From Loki-b32 sp048941605 (GTDB lineage: Archaea; Asgardarchaeota; Lokiarchaeia; Sigyniarchaeales; SOKP01), in the NCBI GenBank assembly GCA_048941605.1, contig JBHLNL010000098.1:1-12898 (forward strand): a stretch of 12,898 nucleotides of DNA, written 5' to 3'. A program made the position numbers and the translations under genes. The notes beneath the pieces were generated by a model. That model was given only the letters and a program-made list of their open reading frames with translations, was not told the origin of the DNA and did not search any database. Shown one piece after another: positions 1-6,359 of this stretch. Every line of letters begins with the position of its first letter. The first letter of the stretch is position 1.

Positions 1-59
1 AAAATAGCTGTAATTTTTATTTGTTTAATTTTCTTAACAAATCTCTATATGACCAATCA

Positions 60-74
60 AATTTTTATATACAA
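60..74 (+). promoter_or_regulatory. Probable TATA box for the solute-binding protein gene
   Basis: The AT-rich box ATTTTTATATAC lies about 60 bases before the ATG at 131. Archaeal transcription normally starts about 25 bases after the box, which would leave a short leader of roughly 35 bases. Only a weak purine run (GAAGAG) precedes the ATG. A second AT-rich candidate, ATTATTAAAG near 87-96, cannot be excluded. Confidence 0.4.
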
Positions 75-130
75 AAAAAACTAAGATTATTAAAGATTTC
101 CAGAAATTTTTACCGAAGAGATAATTTTTA

Positions 131-1873
131 ATGACAGAAGAATTAAAGATTTCTTCTAAAACAATTTTTGTTGTTATATTTGTATTGTTATTAGCTATTA
201 GTTCTGTAATTATTTTATCCATTACGTTACTCAGTCATATCCCTATTCCTTATATATATCCACCTTTTGATAATTATCTAATAATTGGATATTCCGACAA
301 TCCAGATACAATTGATCCTGTCGATACTTGGGATAAGCCATCTCAAAACGTAGAACAACAAGTTATTGAGGGTTTAGTTAAGTATAATTTATCTAGTTAT
401 CCTAACTATCAAATAGTGGGAGTTCTTGCCACAGATTGGCACTGGCATGGTACAGAATTTAAGAAGATCTCCTTTGCACTTAGACAAGATGTATTATTCC
501 ATGATAATACAACTTTTGATGCTGATGATATAATATGGAATTTTGATAGGCTAACTTGGTTCTGCAATTATACAGGAACCCTTCCAGATAATGCAACCTC
601 TTGGTTAGCTTTTCCATCATCATTATATTGGTTCTCTGATGGTGTAACCCCAATTATAGCTGATTATTATAAAAATAACCAATATAATGTAACTTTTGAA
701 CTATCTCGCCCTTTTGCCCCTTTCTTAGAATTATTAACTTATGTCGCAGGATACATTATTTCTCCTGAATCTACTCCAAGATGGACTTACATAGATCTAA
801 CAACTGGTGATTTAGTAGGCACTGGACCTTTCCAATTTATTGGCTTCATGTATGATGTTGAGGTAAGATTTGAAAGATTTAATGATTATTGGGGAGATCT
901 TCCATGGGCAGAATTATTAGTATTCGATATAAATGAAGATGATACTACGAGAAATATGGACATGCTTGCCTTGAGGATTGATTACTTGCAAGCTGCATTG
1001 CCAGAAAATCTCGATACATTCAATGAGAGTGCACAACATACAGTATATCGATTTGGAGAAGGCTTATGCTACTTCTTTTTAACGTTTCATTGTGGTAGTG
1101 CCGGTTATCCTGGATTGAATGTCACATGGCGTAAAGCACTTCAATATGCAATTAATTATACTTACATTATTGATGAAATATATGCAGGTGCAGTAGTAAG
1201 AGGCCCTCCGGTAGTACCACGATTAATGCCTGGTCATAACTCTTCAGTTCAAATCATCGATACTAATATAACTAAAGCAAGACAGTTAATAATGTCAATG
1301 TTTCCTGTCGAAACTGCTGGATTTGATCCCAATTACCCTGGAAATACTGAATCAAATTGGACTACATTGAGTCCACTTAAAGAGGTCGCAATACATAGAC
1401 ATTATGGTTCTACAACTAACATGTTAATAAATCAGAATATTAACGAAACTTTTACCCTTATTGGAGTTGATGCTTATGAGCCAATAATATTACCTCCCAT
1501 GCCAGGGCAAGACCCAATAGTTTACCCATGGGATATCCAATATATTGGCTGGTGTGCTGATTATCTTGACGCTTTTAATATGCTTGATCCCTTATTCAAC
1601 AATGCTTCCTGCTCAAACTTTGCTTGTGTAAACGATTCATATCTTCAATCTTTATTTGACCAAGCTCTACAAGAACTAGATCCTACAGCAAGACAGCAAA
1701 TTTATAGACACATTCAATCTTATCTCTTTGAGGTTAACACACCAATGCATGAATGGAAATATCCTCACGCACCGCTTTTTACTGTTCCTTATTTTATTGT
1801 GCACGGTTCCCATTTACAAGGAGTTTCCTATAACCCTCTGCAGATATTAGATTGTTGGAATTGGTATATATAA
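131..1873 (+). CDS. Membrane-anchored ABC transporter solute-binding protein, family 5 (peptide/oligopeptide type)
   Basis: This protein is predicted to bind an oligopeptide or similar ligand outside the cell and deliver it to an ABC permease. The 580 residues open with a short charged stretch and one hydrophobic helix (about residues 11-35), a signal anchor or uncleaved signal peptide. Then comes the family-5 pattern: a PDTIDPVDTWD opening near 58-68, and the block F-x-LRQDVLFHD followed by FDADDIIWNFDR near 115-140, equivalent to the usual 'F-LR-dv-FhdG-ft-AeDV' signature. A late block near residues 540-580 holds the closing strands of the fold. The length is normal for the family. Many N-x-S/T sites are consistent with an exported glycoprotein. 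No lipobox cysteine or C-terminal membrane helix is seen. No permease or ATPase gene lies downstream; the next gene is convergent, so partners must be elsewhere. The family is solid, the ligand is unknown. Confidence 0.9.
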   Translation: MTEELKISSKTIFVVIFVLLLAISSVIILSITLLSHIPIPYIYPPFDNYLIIGYSDNPDTIDPVDTWDKPSQNVEQQVIEGLVKYNLSSYPNYQIVGVLATDWHWHGTEFKKISFALRQDVLFHDNTTFDADDIIWNFDRLTWFCNYTGTLPDNATSWLAFPSSLYWFSDGVTPIIADYYKNNQYNVTFELSRPFAPFLELLTYVAGYIISPESTPRWTYIDLTTGDLVGTGPFQFIGFMYDVEVRFERFNDYWGDLPWAELLVFDINEDDTTRNMDMLALRIDYLQAALPENLDTFNESAQHTVYRFGEGLCYFFLTFHCGSAGYPGLNVTWRKALQYAINYTYIIDEIYAGAVVRGPPVVPRLMPGHNSSVQIIDTNITKARQLIMSMFPVETAGFDPNYPGNTESNWTTLSPLKEVAIHRHYGSTTNMLINQNINETFTLIGVDAYEPIILPPMPGQDPIVYPWDIQYIGWCADYLDAFNMLDPLFNNASCSNFACVNDSYLQSLFDQALQELDPTARQQIYRHIQSYLFEVNTPMHEWKYPHAPLFTVPYFIVHGSHLQGVSYNPLQILDCWNWYI

Positions 1874-1901
1874 ATTAGGAAAGGAGAAATAAATTAATTT
1901 T

Positions 1902-1960
1902 GGACTAACGTCAAACTTTTAGTCTATAGAAAGTATAATATGCATTTTCTCTATTTTGAC
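1902..1960. terminator. Candidate bidirectional terminator between convergent genes
   Basis: The 105-base gap between the convergent stops at 1873 and 1979 holds nested inverted repeats. GACTAA (1903-1908) pairs with TTAGTC (1919-1924). Alternatively, GTCAAA (1910-1915) pairs with TTTGAC (about 1954-1959), enclosing a smaller ATAGAAA/TTTCT stem. T-rich tracts follow on the plus strand and A-rich tracts on the other. Placement fits shared termination; folding was judged by eye. Confidence 0.4.
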
Positions 1961-1978
1961 TCAAAATTTTTCTATTAT

Positions 1979-2581
1979 CTATCTTGAAAGATTGCGTATA
2001 TAATTTGTGGTCAATCCCATTTTGTTACGGGTTCTATGAAAGGCATATGCTGAACAGCAACATAATGCTCGTAAATTGGATTGAATAAATTTTGATTGTT
2101 TACCTTTATCTAATAAATCAGTAACAAATATCACTATTGCTAACTGAGTCATAATTTGAGGCCAAAAAAAGAGAGTTGCTAATTTCTTTTGCAATCTTTT
2201 AAGATTTTCCTTAGCCCTTTTATAATTGAAAACAGGTGCTATCCGATAAATCTTTCGTAAAAGAATATAAATAGTATGTGAATTAGAATGTAAGATTTCT
2301 GGATGGTGATTTAATAGTTTTTTGAAATTCAGTAATTCTACTAGGAATTTGCTAATGAACCTATGTACGAGGATCTGAGGTACTTCTAAATTTTTGGTTA
2401 TTATTTGATATTCTGGAATTGTAATGGCTCTTATCTTTTCTCGATTCGTGAGAAACGTGATGTTTCTGAAAAGATAATTTAACACATTTATCCTCACTTG
2501 ATGCTGAGCTTTATAAAACTTCTTGTAATATTCGCTAATATCATCAACTATAAGTTCTTGCTTCTTAAAGGTTTGAGTCAT
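1979..2581 (-). CDS. Uncharacterised all-helical protein, weakly cyclin/TFB-like at the C-terminus
   Basis: I do not recognise this 200-residue protein. It is basic, appears wholly alpha-helical, and has no signal peptide, metal site or coiled coil. The last 80 residues follow a pattern faintly like the second cyclin repeat of archaeal transcription factor B: an amphipathic helix (about 115-140), a hydrophobic helix (about 142-158), then a helix-turn-helix-like end, QSNLRALCCCSAYAFHR, just before the stop. The three consecutive cysteines in that block are unusual. No N-terminal zinc ribbon is present, so it is not a normal TFB. It lies 87 bases downstream of the FEN1-like gene on the same strand but has its own TATA box, so it may be transcribed separately. 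The cyclin suggestion is inference from pattern only. Confidence 0.6.
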   Translation of the reverse strand: MTQTFKKQELIVDDISEYYKKFYKAQHQVRINVLNYLFRNITFLTNREKIRAITIPEYQIITKNLEVPQILVHRFISKFLVELLNFKKLLNHHPEILHSNSHTIYILLRKIYRIAPVFNYKRAKENLKRLQKKLATLFFWPQIMTQLAIVIFVTDLLDKGKQSKFIQSNLRALCCCSAYAFHRTRNKMGLTTNYIRNLSR

Positions 2582-2630
2582 GATATATTCAGAAATTCAA
2601 ATTCATCTTAAACTATGGATATACCAAGAG

Positions 2631-2645
2631 TATTTAAATAAAAAA
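2631..2645 (-). promoter_or_regulatory. TATA box for the 1979-2581 gene
   Basis: Read on the minus strand the site is TTTTTATTTAAATA, a form repeated before several genes of this window. A transcript starting about 25 bases downstream (near 2606) would have a leader of roughly 25 bases. No Shine-Dalgarno sequence is evident before the ATG. Confidence 0.5.
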
Positions 2646-2668
2646 TAGAAAAAGTTGAAAGTGAAGAA

Positions 2669-3763
2669 TTACAAAAGATTTTCTAATGTAATTTGAAATT
2701 TCTGCGTTGTTTTTTTTTGTTGGTTAAAATATTGTCGACATTTATCGAAATTTTTTTGAAACACTTCTAAATTCTTTTGAACGCGTTCTTTATTGAGATT
2801 ATGATCTTCACAGAGGATGGAGAAAGATCTCGTATTATTTAGTGGATTCCAGAAAATATTATTAACTCTTTCATCAACATCAGGAAATAAAAAGATCTTT
2901 CTTACTTCTTTTATGATCTCAGGGGTTAATGCTCGAAAATTGTAATTTTGATATTCTTTTAAAACGAGAGATTCCAGAGTTTGATATTTCCTTATTAAAA
3001 TTAATGCCTTTTTTGGTCCAATCCCCTCTATCCCTTTAAAATAGTCATTTCCAACCAAAAGACCAATATCTACTAATTGAAAAATTGAAATTCTTAAGTT
3101 AGTGAGATTTTTTATGAGGTTAATTTGAACAGGTTGAATTTTTTGATATTGCCATCTTCCTTGCACTTTTCTTCTTAATGATTTAGAAAGATTTTGGATT
3201 ACGCTAGGACATCCAAATAAGAGAGAATCGAAGTCTTGAGAATTAGAATAATGGGCAAGCCTCTGTTTAACCATATAGGCACATTGAGATTCTGCTGATG
3301 CTGGTGAGTCTATATATGGGACCCCTAGAGCACCAAGAAGCTGCTTGGACTCTTTTATGATATTTTGCCACATATATTCTTTACTTAATGCAATCTGCCG
3401 TGCCAATTCTTTATTGTTAGTTATCATTGCTTTTTTATACCAACACTCACTAAAGATAAAATCTTTAAGTTGATCTTTAGTAATTACTTTTTTTAGTTCT
3501 GATACTTTACCATCAAAGCAAAAAATAGGAAATATCTTCTTAGAGTAATAAAAATTAATTCGATAGAGTAAGCCATACAAATGAGAAATGGGGCGCTGCG
3601 TTTTATCGAGAATTAAGCCCGCATTGGTACCATTGGGATTTTTACGGGAAAAATTAAACAATCCCATTATGATATTTGGTGCGTCAACGGCAATGATTTT
3701 ACCTGCTAATTCTTGATATTCAATTTTCTTTCGGATTATAATATTTTGAAGTTTTACTCCCAT
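2669..3763 (-). CDS. FEN1/XPG-family structure-specific nuclease with an altered active site
   Basis: FEN1 trims 5' flaps in replication and repair. This 364-residue protein aligns over the full archaeal FEN1 length: MGV start, N domain (about 1-100), I domain (about 140-255) with the helix-hairpin-helix GIEGIGPKKAL (244-254), and a C-terminal tail. Visible metal ligands are D27 (IAVDA), D84 (FDGK), E158, D177 and D179 (SQDFDS) and D240 (GNDY). The first acidic residue of the usual P-S-E-G-E-A-Q motif is replaced: here P-A-S-A-E-S-Q, so the human E158 equivalent is S156. The human K93 equivalent is kept (K91), but the R100 position appears to be Gln (Q98). The tail ends in QITLENLL, a PCNA-box-like motif with LL instead of two aromatics. 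It could be a divergent paralogue with weakened or changed activity. I withhold the symbol fen because another copy may be the true replicative enzyme. Confidence 0.88.
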   Translation of the reverse strand: MGVKLQNIIIRKKIEYQELAGKIIAVDAPNIIMGLFNFSRKNPNGTNAGLILDKTQRPISHLYGLLYRINFYYSKKIFPIFCFDGKVSELKKVITKDQLKDFIFSECWYKKAMITNNKELARQIALSKEYMWQNIIKESKQLLGALGVPYIDSPASAESQCAYMVKQRLAHYSNSQDFDSLLFGCPSVIQNLSKSLRRKVQGRWQYQKIQPVQINLIKNLTNLRISIFQLVDIGLLVGNDYFKGIEGIGPKKALILIRKYQTLESLVLKEYQNYNFRALTPEIIKEVRKIFLFPDVDERVNNIFWNPLNNTRSFSILCEDHNLNKERVQKNLEVFQKNFDKCRQYFNQQKKTTQKFQITLENLL

Positions 3764-3785
3764 ATCTAAATATTTATAGCTTGTT

Positions 3786-3796
3786 AAAATATAAAG
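3786..3796 (-). promoter_or_regulatory. Probable TATA box for the FEN1-like gene
   Basis: CTTTATATTTT on the minus strand lies 23-33 bases before the ATG at 3763. Initiation about 25 bases downstream would give a nearly leaderless mRNA, consistent with the absence of a Shine-Dalgarno sequence. It abuts the T-tract of the candidate terminator just upstream. Confidence 0.45.
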
Positions 3797-3828
3797 AGAA
3801 AAAAGAAAAAATAAGAGTTAAATCTTAT
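3796..3828 (-). terminator. Hairpin plus T-tract, candidate terminator
   Basis: On the minus strand ATAAGA (3828-3823) and TCTTAT (3816-3811) form a 6-bp stem with a TTTAAC loop, followed by TTTTTCTTTTTTCTC. It begins immediately after the stop codon of the possible micro-gene at 3830-3889 and ends where the promoter of the FEN1-like gene begins. Confidence 0.4.
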
Positions 3829-3829
3829 A

Positions 3830-3889
3830 TTACCATCCTTTTATCAGGTGGTACAATCGGAATAGAGCATTTAAGAATTTAATCCTCAT
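3830..3889 (-). CDS. Possible 19-residue micro-protein gene
   Basis: An ATG-to-TAA frame of 20 codons encodes MRIKFLNALFRLYHLIKGW, a basic, amphipathic peptide rich in large hydrophobic residues. Three things raise it above chance. A TATA box of the local type lies 50-65 bases upstream. GGTGA sits three bases before the ATG, though closer than ideal. A hairpin with a T-tract begins right after the stop. It could act as a membrane-active or regulatory peptide, but no function can be assigned. Alternatives are a non-coding RNA, a long leader for the FEN1-like gene, or chance: 60 open bases alone prove nothing. Confidence 0.25.
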   Translation of the reverse strand: MRIKFLNALFRLYHLIKGW

Positions 3890-3939
3890 AGTTCACCATG
3901 GATCTATAATTCTAAAGTGAATTATTGATCAATCAAGGA

Positions 3940-3955
3940 TATTTAAATAAAAAAT
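3940..3955 (-). promoter_or_regulatory. TATA box without an obvious large gene
   Basis: TTTTTTATTTAAATAT on the minus strand matches the boxes near 2631 and 4382. The predicted start site is near 3915, about 150 bases before the FEN1-like ATG. It may drive the possible micro-gene or a small RNA. Being downstream of the 3984-4349 stop, it does not serve that gene. Confidence 0.4.
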
Positions 3956-3983
3956 CAAAATTTATTAAAAAGGAGAATATTAT

Positions 3984-4349
3984 TCACTCTTGAAGATCCT
4001 CGTCAATGGATTTTAAGAATCGTTTACGAGCCTCATCATCTTTAAAATCTTCAAACTCGTCAAAAATGCTATACATTTCTTCGCGTGATACAATATCCTC
4101 GTCATCTTCGGCATCCTTTGGGATAAAATCTTTATGCCATCTTCTTCCGCAATTAGGACATTCGATAATCTCCTCATATTCAATAATATCTTCAGAATGG
4201 CAATTCGGACACCGATAATTAGAAGGCATTATAAGGAAAAATGTCACAAGTAAATGGTTAGTAAGTAATAATATAAACAGCACTAATATAAAATTATTCT
4301 CACTCCCAGATATAATCAAGGTAATAATAGTTATGATAATTTCACCCAT
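3984..4349 (-). CDS. Membrane-anchored zinc-ribbon protein with acidic tail
   Basis: Function unknown. The 121 residues show a hydrophobic N-terminus with one or two membrane helices (about 3-14 and 20-40), a four-cysteine zinc ribbon (C47/C50 and C64/C67, CPNC and CPNCG, 13 residues apart), then a very acidic helical tail (about 73-121) that alternates Asp/Glu with aromatic residues. The ribbon resembles those of transcription factors and many small archaeal proteins and does not define a role. The start at 4349 suits the TATA box at 4382-4394, giving a short leader. An internal ATG at 4229 would give an 81-residue soluble protein starting right at the ribbon (MPSNYRCPNC), and neither start has a clear Shine-Dalgarno sequence. 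The ribbon and frame are secure; the membrane part depends on the start. Confidence 0.7.
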   Translation of the reverse strand: MGEIIITIITLIISGSENNFILVLFILLLTNHLLVTFFLIMPSNYRCPNCHSEDIIEYEEIIECPNCGRRWHKDFIPKDAEDDEDIVSREEMYSIFDEFEDFKDDEARKRFLKSIDEDLQE

Positions 4350-4381
4350 ATGCTTTGTTGATCTTATAAACTATCTTCCCC

Positions 4382-4394
4382 TTTTTAAATAAAA
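4382..4394 (-). promoter_or_regulatory. TATA box for the 3984-4349 gene
   Basis: TTTTATTTAAAAA on the minus strand. Initiation about 25 bases on falls near 4360, some 11 bases before the ATG at 4349, which supports the longer start with its membrane helices. Confidence 0.45.
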
Positions 4395-4437
4395 ATCCAT
4401 TCCAGGAAGAGCGAGTTTTTTCTTTAAAAATAACTAC

Positions 4438-4446
4438 TTAAATTTC
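4438..4446 (+). promoter_or_regulatory. Possible TATA box for the 4484 membrane protein gene
   Basis: CTTAAATTT on the plus strand would place initiation near 4468, just before GGTGA at 4472-4476. A second candidate, CTTTAAAAATA, lies at about 4422-4432. Confidence 0.3.
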
Positions 4447-4471
4447 TTAGTAAAAAAATTGTAAATTAAAT

Positions 4472-4476
4472 GGTGA
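4472..4476 (+). promoter_or_regulatory. Shine-Dalgarno GGTGA before a non-standard start
   Basis: GGTGA is followed after seven bases by an in-frame ATT (4484). The same element, GGTGA, precedes the TTG start at 12134, so it appears to be a working ribosome site in this genome. It decides the proposed start of the next gene. Confidence 0.35.
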
Positions 4477-4483
4477 AATAAAA

Positions 4484-4867
4484 ATTACAAAAAAGCAAAC
4501 CTATTATACAAGTTATATTTTAAAGCCAAAATATGAAACTTCTAAATGGGTCATCGCCATATTTGTTGGCATTTTAATATTTGTGTTTATTTTTTTCCCT
4601 TTTTTTGGATTAAATTGGCGATATCAAATAGGAGGAGTATTATCAATCTTGATTGACACATTAGGAAGTTTTTGTTTGGCGATTGGAGGGCTCTCATTTT
4701 TAATAGGTTTTGTTGGGATATTCACAAGAAGTTTGCATTGGTCAAGAAATGTCATAATCGGTATAACCTTATTATGGATTGGGTGCTGGTGTACGGGAGC
4801 GGTTTTAAATCTCTTTGGTTTTCTCATTGGAGAAGAAACTTCTTCAGGAGGGAGTGGATGGTATTAA
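4484..4867 (+). CDS. Small multi-pass membrane protein, possible ATT start
   Basis: I do not recognise the family. A minimal GTG start at 4583 would cut into the first membrane helix. The frame is open upstream to 4454 and encodes protein-like sequence (KPKYETSKWVIAIFVGILIF) before that GTG, yet holds no ATG, GTG or TTG. The best alternative is ATT at 4484 behind GGTGA, giving about 127 residues. Three hydrophobic segments are visible: about 22-45, 50-80 and 87-115, with an ITRSLHW-like polar turn between the last two, and a Gly/Ser-rich tail ending SSGGSGWY. An ATG at 4470 lies one frame off and meets TAA after three codons; a single missing base in the following A-rich stretch would join it to this frame. 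So the start is either a rare codon, a sequencing error or a real frameshift. It is divergent from 3984-4349. Confidence 0.55.
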   Translation: MTKKQTYYTSYILKPKYETSKWVIAIFVGILIFVFIFFPFFGLNWRYQIGGVLSILIDTLGSFCLAIGGLSFLIGFVGIFTRSLHWSRNVIIGITLLWIGCWCTGAVLNLFGFLIGEETSSGGSGWY

Positions 4868-5000
4868 AATCTTAACGAATTTGCATATAGAAAAAAAAGA
4901 TTCTTACTAAAATCTTAAAAATTATAAATATATTCTGTATCTAGATAAAAAATCTTAGATTAAAAATATCGAACATCATCAAGGACATTATAAAAATTTG

Positions 5001-5123
5001 ATGGAAATATTAATATTTTCTATTTGGGTTTTATATGGATTAAATTTAACTATTTTTAATTCTATTCTAAAATTTTTTTATATTACATGCATAATGGATG
5101 TGTTATTAAAACAAAAGAAATGA
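5001..5123 (+). CDS. Possible 40-residue hydrophobic small protein, same frame as the next gene
   Basis: ATG-to-TGA frame encoding 40 residues, mostly one hydrophobic segment (about 3-32) and ending in VLLKQKK. It ends seven bases before the GTG of the next gene and is in the same frame, so it could be a short membrane gene in an operon, or the former N-terminus of that gene cut off by TGA. A TATA-like CATTATAAAAAT at 4985-4996 is too near to serve its ATG; AATTATAAATATA near 4919-4931 could. No Shine-Dalgarno sequence is clear. The preceding 4868-5000 holds an AAGATT/AATCTT hairpin near 4899-4919 that may end the upstream gene, and otherwise only AT-rich sequence. Confidence 0.3.
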   Translation: MEILIFSIWVLYGLNLTIFNSILKFFYITCIMDVLLKQKK

Positions 5124-5129
5124 TCAAAT

Positions 5130-5663
5130 GTGATTTTAGATAAAAAAAAAGCTGGGTTTGTTCTTTCAATTATAGGGGGATTGAGTTCTATTGGTATAAG
5201 TTTTTTGTTAGTAGATCTTTTTCCAAACTTAGCATCAGCTTTAGGTGAATATTTCATAATAATTCAAGCAATAACTATTATTGGAGGAATTATAACGTTA
5301 ATTGGTACTGCTATTGCATTATTCAAAATTAAAGTTGGTAAGATTATCATATTAATAAGTGGAATTGTAGCAGGAGGAAATATTATAACAATTATCGGAG
5401 CAATCCTCTTATCTAAATTGCCAAAACAAGCAATAGATAGTTATAATAAGACTTTTCCTTACATTTGTAATTCTTGTAGAGAATTTTCTTATACTTTTAG
5501 TGAATATTGCGAAAATTGCGGAGCAAAAGGATCTATAAGGAAGGCTACGGAAAGAGATTATGAAGCTAGAAGATATCAGAAGAGTAAAGCACATAAAATC
5601 GAAAAAGAATTGAAAAGACACGGATTTAATATAGAAGATTTAAAAGATCATTTAGAAGATTAA
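5130..5663 (+). CDS. Three-helix membrane protein with C-terminal zinc ribbon
   Basis: Unknown function. The 177 residues show three hydrophobic segments (about 9-31, 41-65 and 70-95), rich in Gly and Ile. A short zinc ribbon facing the cytoplasm or surface follows (C113/C116 and C127/C130, CNSC and CENCG), then a highly charged helical tail (about 135-177) with Lys/Arg and then acidic clusters. This layout, membrane helices plus a zinc ribbon and charged tail, resembles 3984-4349 in reverse order. The start is GTG at 5130: it is the first start codon after an in-frame TGA at 5121-5123, and TGATC at 5121-5125 may act as a partial Shine-Dalgarno. TTTTTTTATATTAC near 5072-5085 is a possible TATA box giving a leader of about 20 bases. 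It is convergent with 5708-5938 over a 44-base AT-rich gap. Confidence 0.7.
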   Translation: MILDKKKAGFVLSIIGGLSSIGISFLLVDLFPNLASALGEYFIIIQAITIIGGIITLIGTAIALFKIKVGKIIILISGIVAGGNIITIIGAILLSKLPKQAIDSYNKTFPYICNSCREFSYTFSEYCENCGAKGSIRKATERDYEARRYQKSKAHKIEKELKRHGFNIEDLKDHLED

Positions 5664-5707
5664 AGATTATTATCTTTGCCTAAAAATTCAATATTTTATC
5701 ACCAAAA

Positions 5708-5938
5708 CTAATAAATTCTAAAATATTTAATCCCTGTGTGGACTCCGCACACGGTAAGCAGAATGATAGAAACTATAATAACCGGAACCATTTTATGGCG
5801 TTGAAATTGACCTAATAAAAGCCATCCAAGAATCCCGATTATCAAACCGAGCATTCCTATGATTGATCCCAAAGCTAGTAAAAACTCTACTGCCCCAGCA
5901 ATATCATCAAAATAATCAAATATCATAGTAATAATCAT
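5708..5938 (-). CDS. Small two-helix membrane protein
   Basis: Not recognised. The 76 residues hold two hydrophobic segments (about 14-42 and 50-66) joined by a short basic loop, GQFQRHK. An acidic YFDD precedes the first helix, and the protein ends with a short basic tail. It is divergent from the zinc-finger gene at 6042 and shares the palindromic TATA element at 5987-6000 or uses TTTATAAAG near 5950-5957. An alternative ATG four codons in would remove only MIIT. The steady hydrophobicity and a promoter of the local type support it as real, but there is no homology argument. Confidence 0.5.
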   Translation of the reverse strand: MIITMIFDYFDDIAGAVEFLLALGSIIGMLGLIIGILGWLLLGQFQRHKMVPVIIVSIILLTVCGVHTGIKYFRIY

Positions 5939-5986
5939 TATAATTTTGTCTTTATAAACAAAAAATCCAGATTTTGATTTTTTTTC

Positions 5987-6000
5987 TTTAAATATTTAAA
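5987..6000. promoter_or_regulatory. Palindromic TATA element, probably bidirectional
   Basis: TTTAAATATTTAAA is a perfect 14-base palindrome between divergent genes. On the plus strand it predicts initiation near 6023 (ATG 6042). On the minus strand it predicts initiation near 5965 (ATG 5938). Leaders of about 20-25 bases follow in both directions. Confidence 0.5.
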
Positions 6001-6041
6001 ATTCATCCTTATTCAAACATTACTACAAAATTTTAATCATT

Positions 6042-6359
6042 ATGAGAAAACTAGATGAAATTGGCATTTGTCCTAATTGCGATTGTACTATCTCAATTTT
6101 TAAAACACAAAACTACAAACGTTTTGCAAAGTGTGAGATTTGTGACATGTCTTATGCCTTACCAAAAAGAGGAACTATTAGCAATTCAGCATTAATCTGC
6201 CCAAAAAACAGCCTTCCACTTCTCATCATTGATAGAAAAAATCAGCAGGCTTATTTTTGGACTGATCAACCTTGTTTCAGTTGTGTACAATACGACAAAT
6301 GCGAAAGAGTAAAAGATATAATATCTGAATTTAAAGAATTGAAGGTGTATGGCTATTAA
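6042..6359 (+). CDS. Topoisomerase-I-type zinc-finger protein
   Basis: The 105 residues match stand-alone archaeal versions of the C-terminal zinc fingers of type IA topoisomerases. The first finger is C10/C13 (CPNC) with C31/C34 (CEIC), followed by the typical Y-x-LPKRG (38-44). The second starts at C53, runs through LPLLIIDRKNQQAYFW and ends in CFSC (C78/C81) with C87 nearby. Such fingers usually bind nucleic acid; the target here is unknown and no topoisomerase catalytic domain is attached. The second finger lacks the normal second Cys right after C53 (CPKN), so C87 may be the fourth ligand. It overlaps the start of the next gene by 11 bases, which suggests coupled translation, although the next product is a surface protein with no clear link. 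Confidence 0.7.
   Translation: MRKLDEIGICPNCDCTISIFKTQNYKRFAKCEICDMSYALPKRGTISNSALICPKNSLPLLIIDRKNQQAYFWTDQPCFSCVQYDKCERVKDIISEFKELKVYGY

Noticed and set aside
34..222. Minus-strand 62-codon ORF at the left end
   Set aside because: Low-complexity, overlaps the start of the strongly supported solute-binding protein gene, no promoter.
3830..3900. Box C/D small RNA: ATGGTGA (3899-3893) and CTGA (3847-3844) on the minus strand
   Set aside because: Box C has one mismatch, no convincing internal C'/D' pair is present, and the flanking ATCC/GGAT stem is offset by five bases on one side. A small RNA remains possible but not this class.
4006..4218. Plus-strand 70-codon serine-rich ORF
   Set aside because: Antisense shadow of the zinc-ribbon gene; the Ser-rich composition comes from its Asp/Glu codons read backwards.
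4624..4875. Two 67-codon ORFs (one on each strand)
   Set aside because: Both overlap the hydrophobic membrane protein at 4484-4867 and lack protein-like patterns.
5121..5123. TGA as selenocysteine or programmed readthrough
   Set aside because: No redox-type sequence around it and no selenocysteine element could be made out in the downstream DNA; two genes or a nonsense change are simpler.
5409..5621. Minus-strand 70-codon ORF
   Set aside because: Antisense to the zinc-ribbon end of the 5130-5663 gene.
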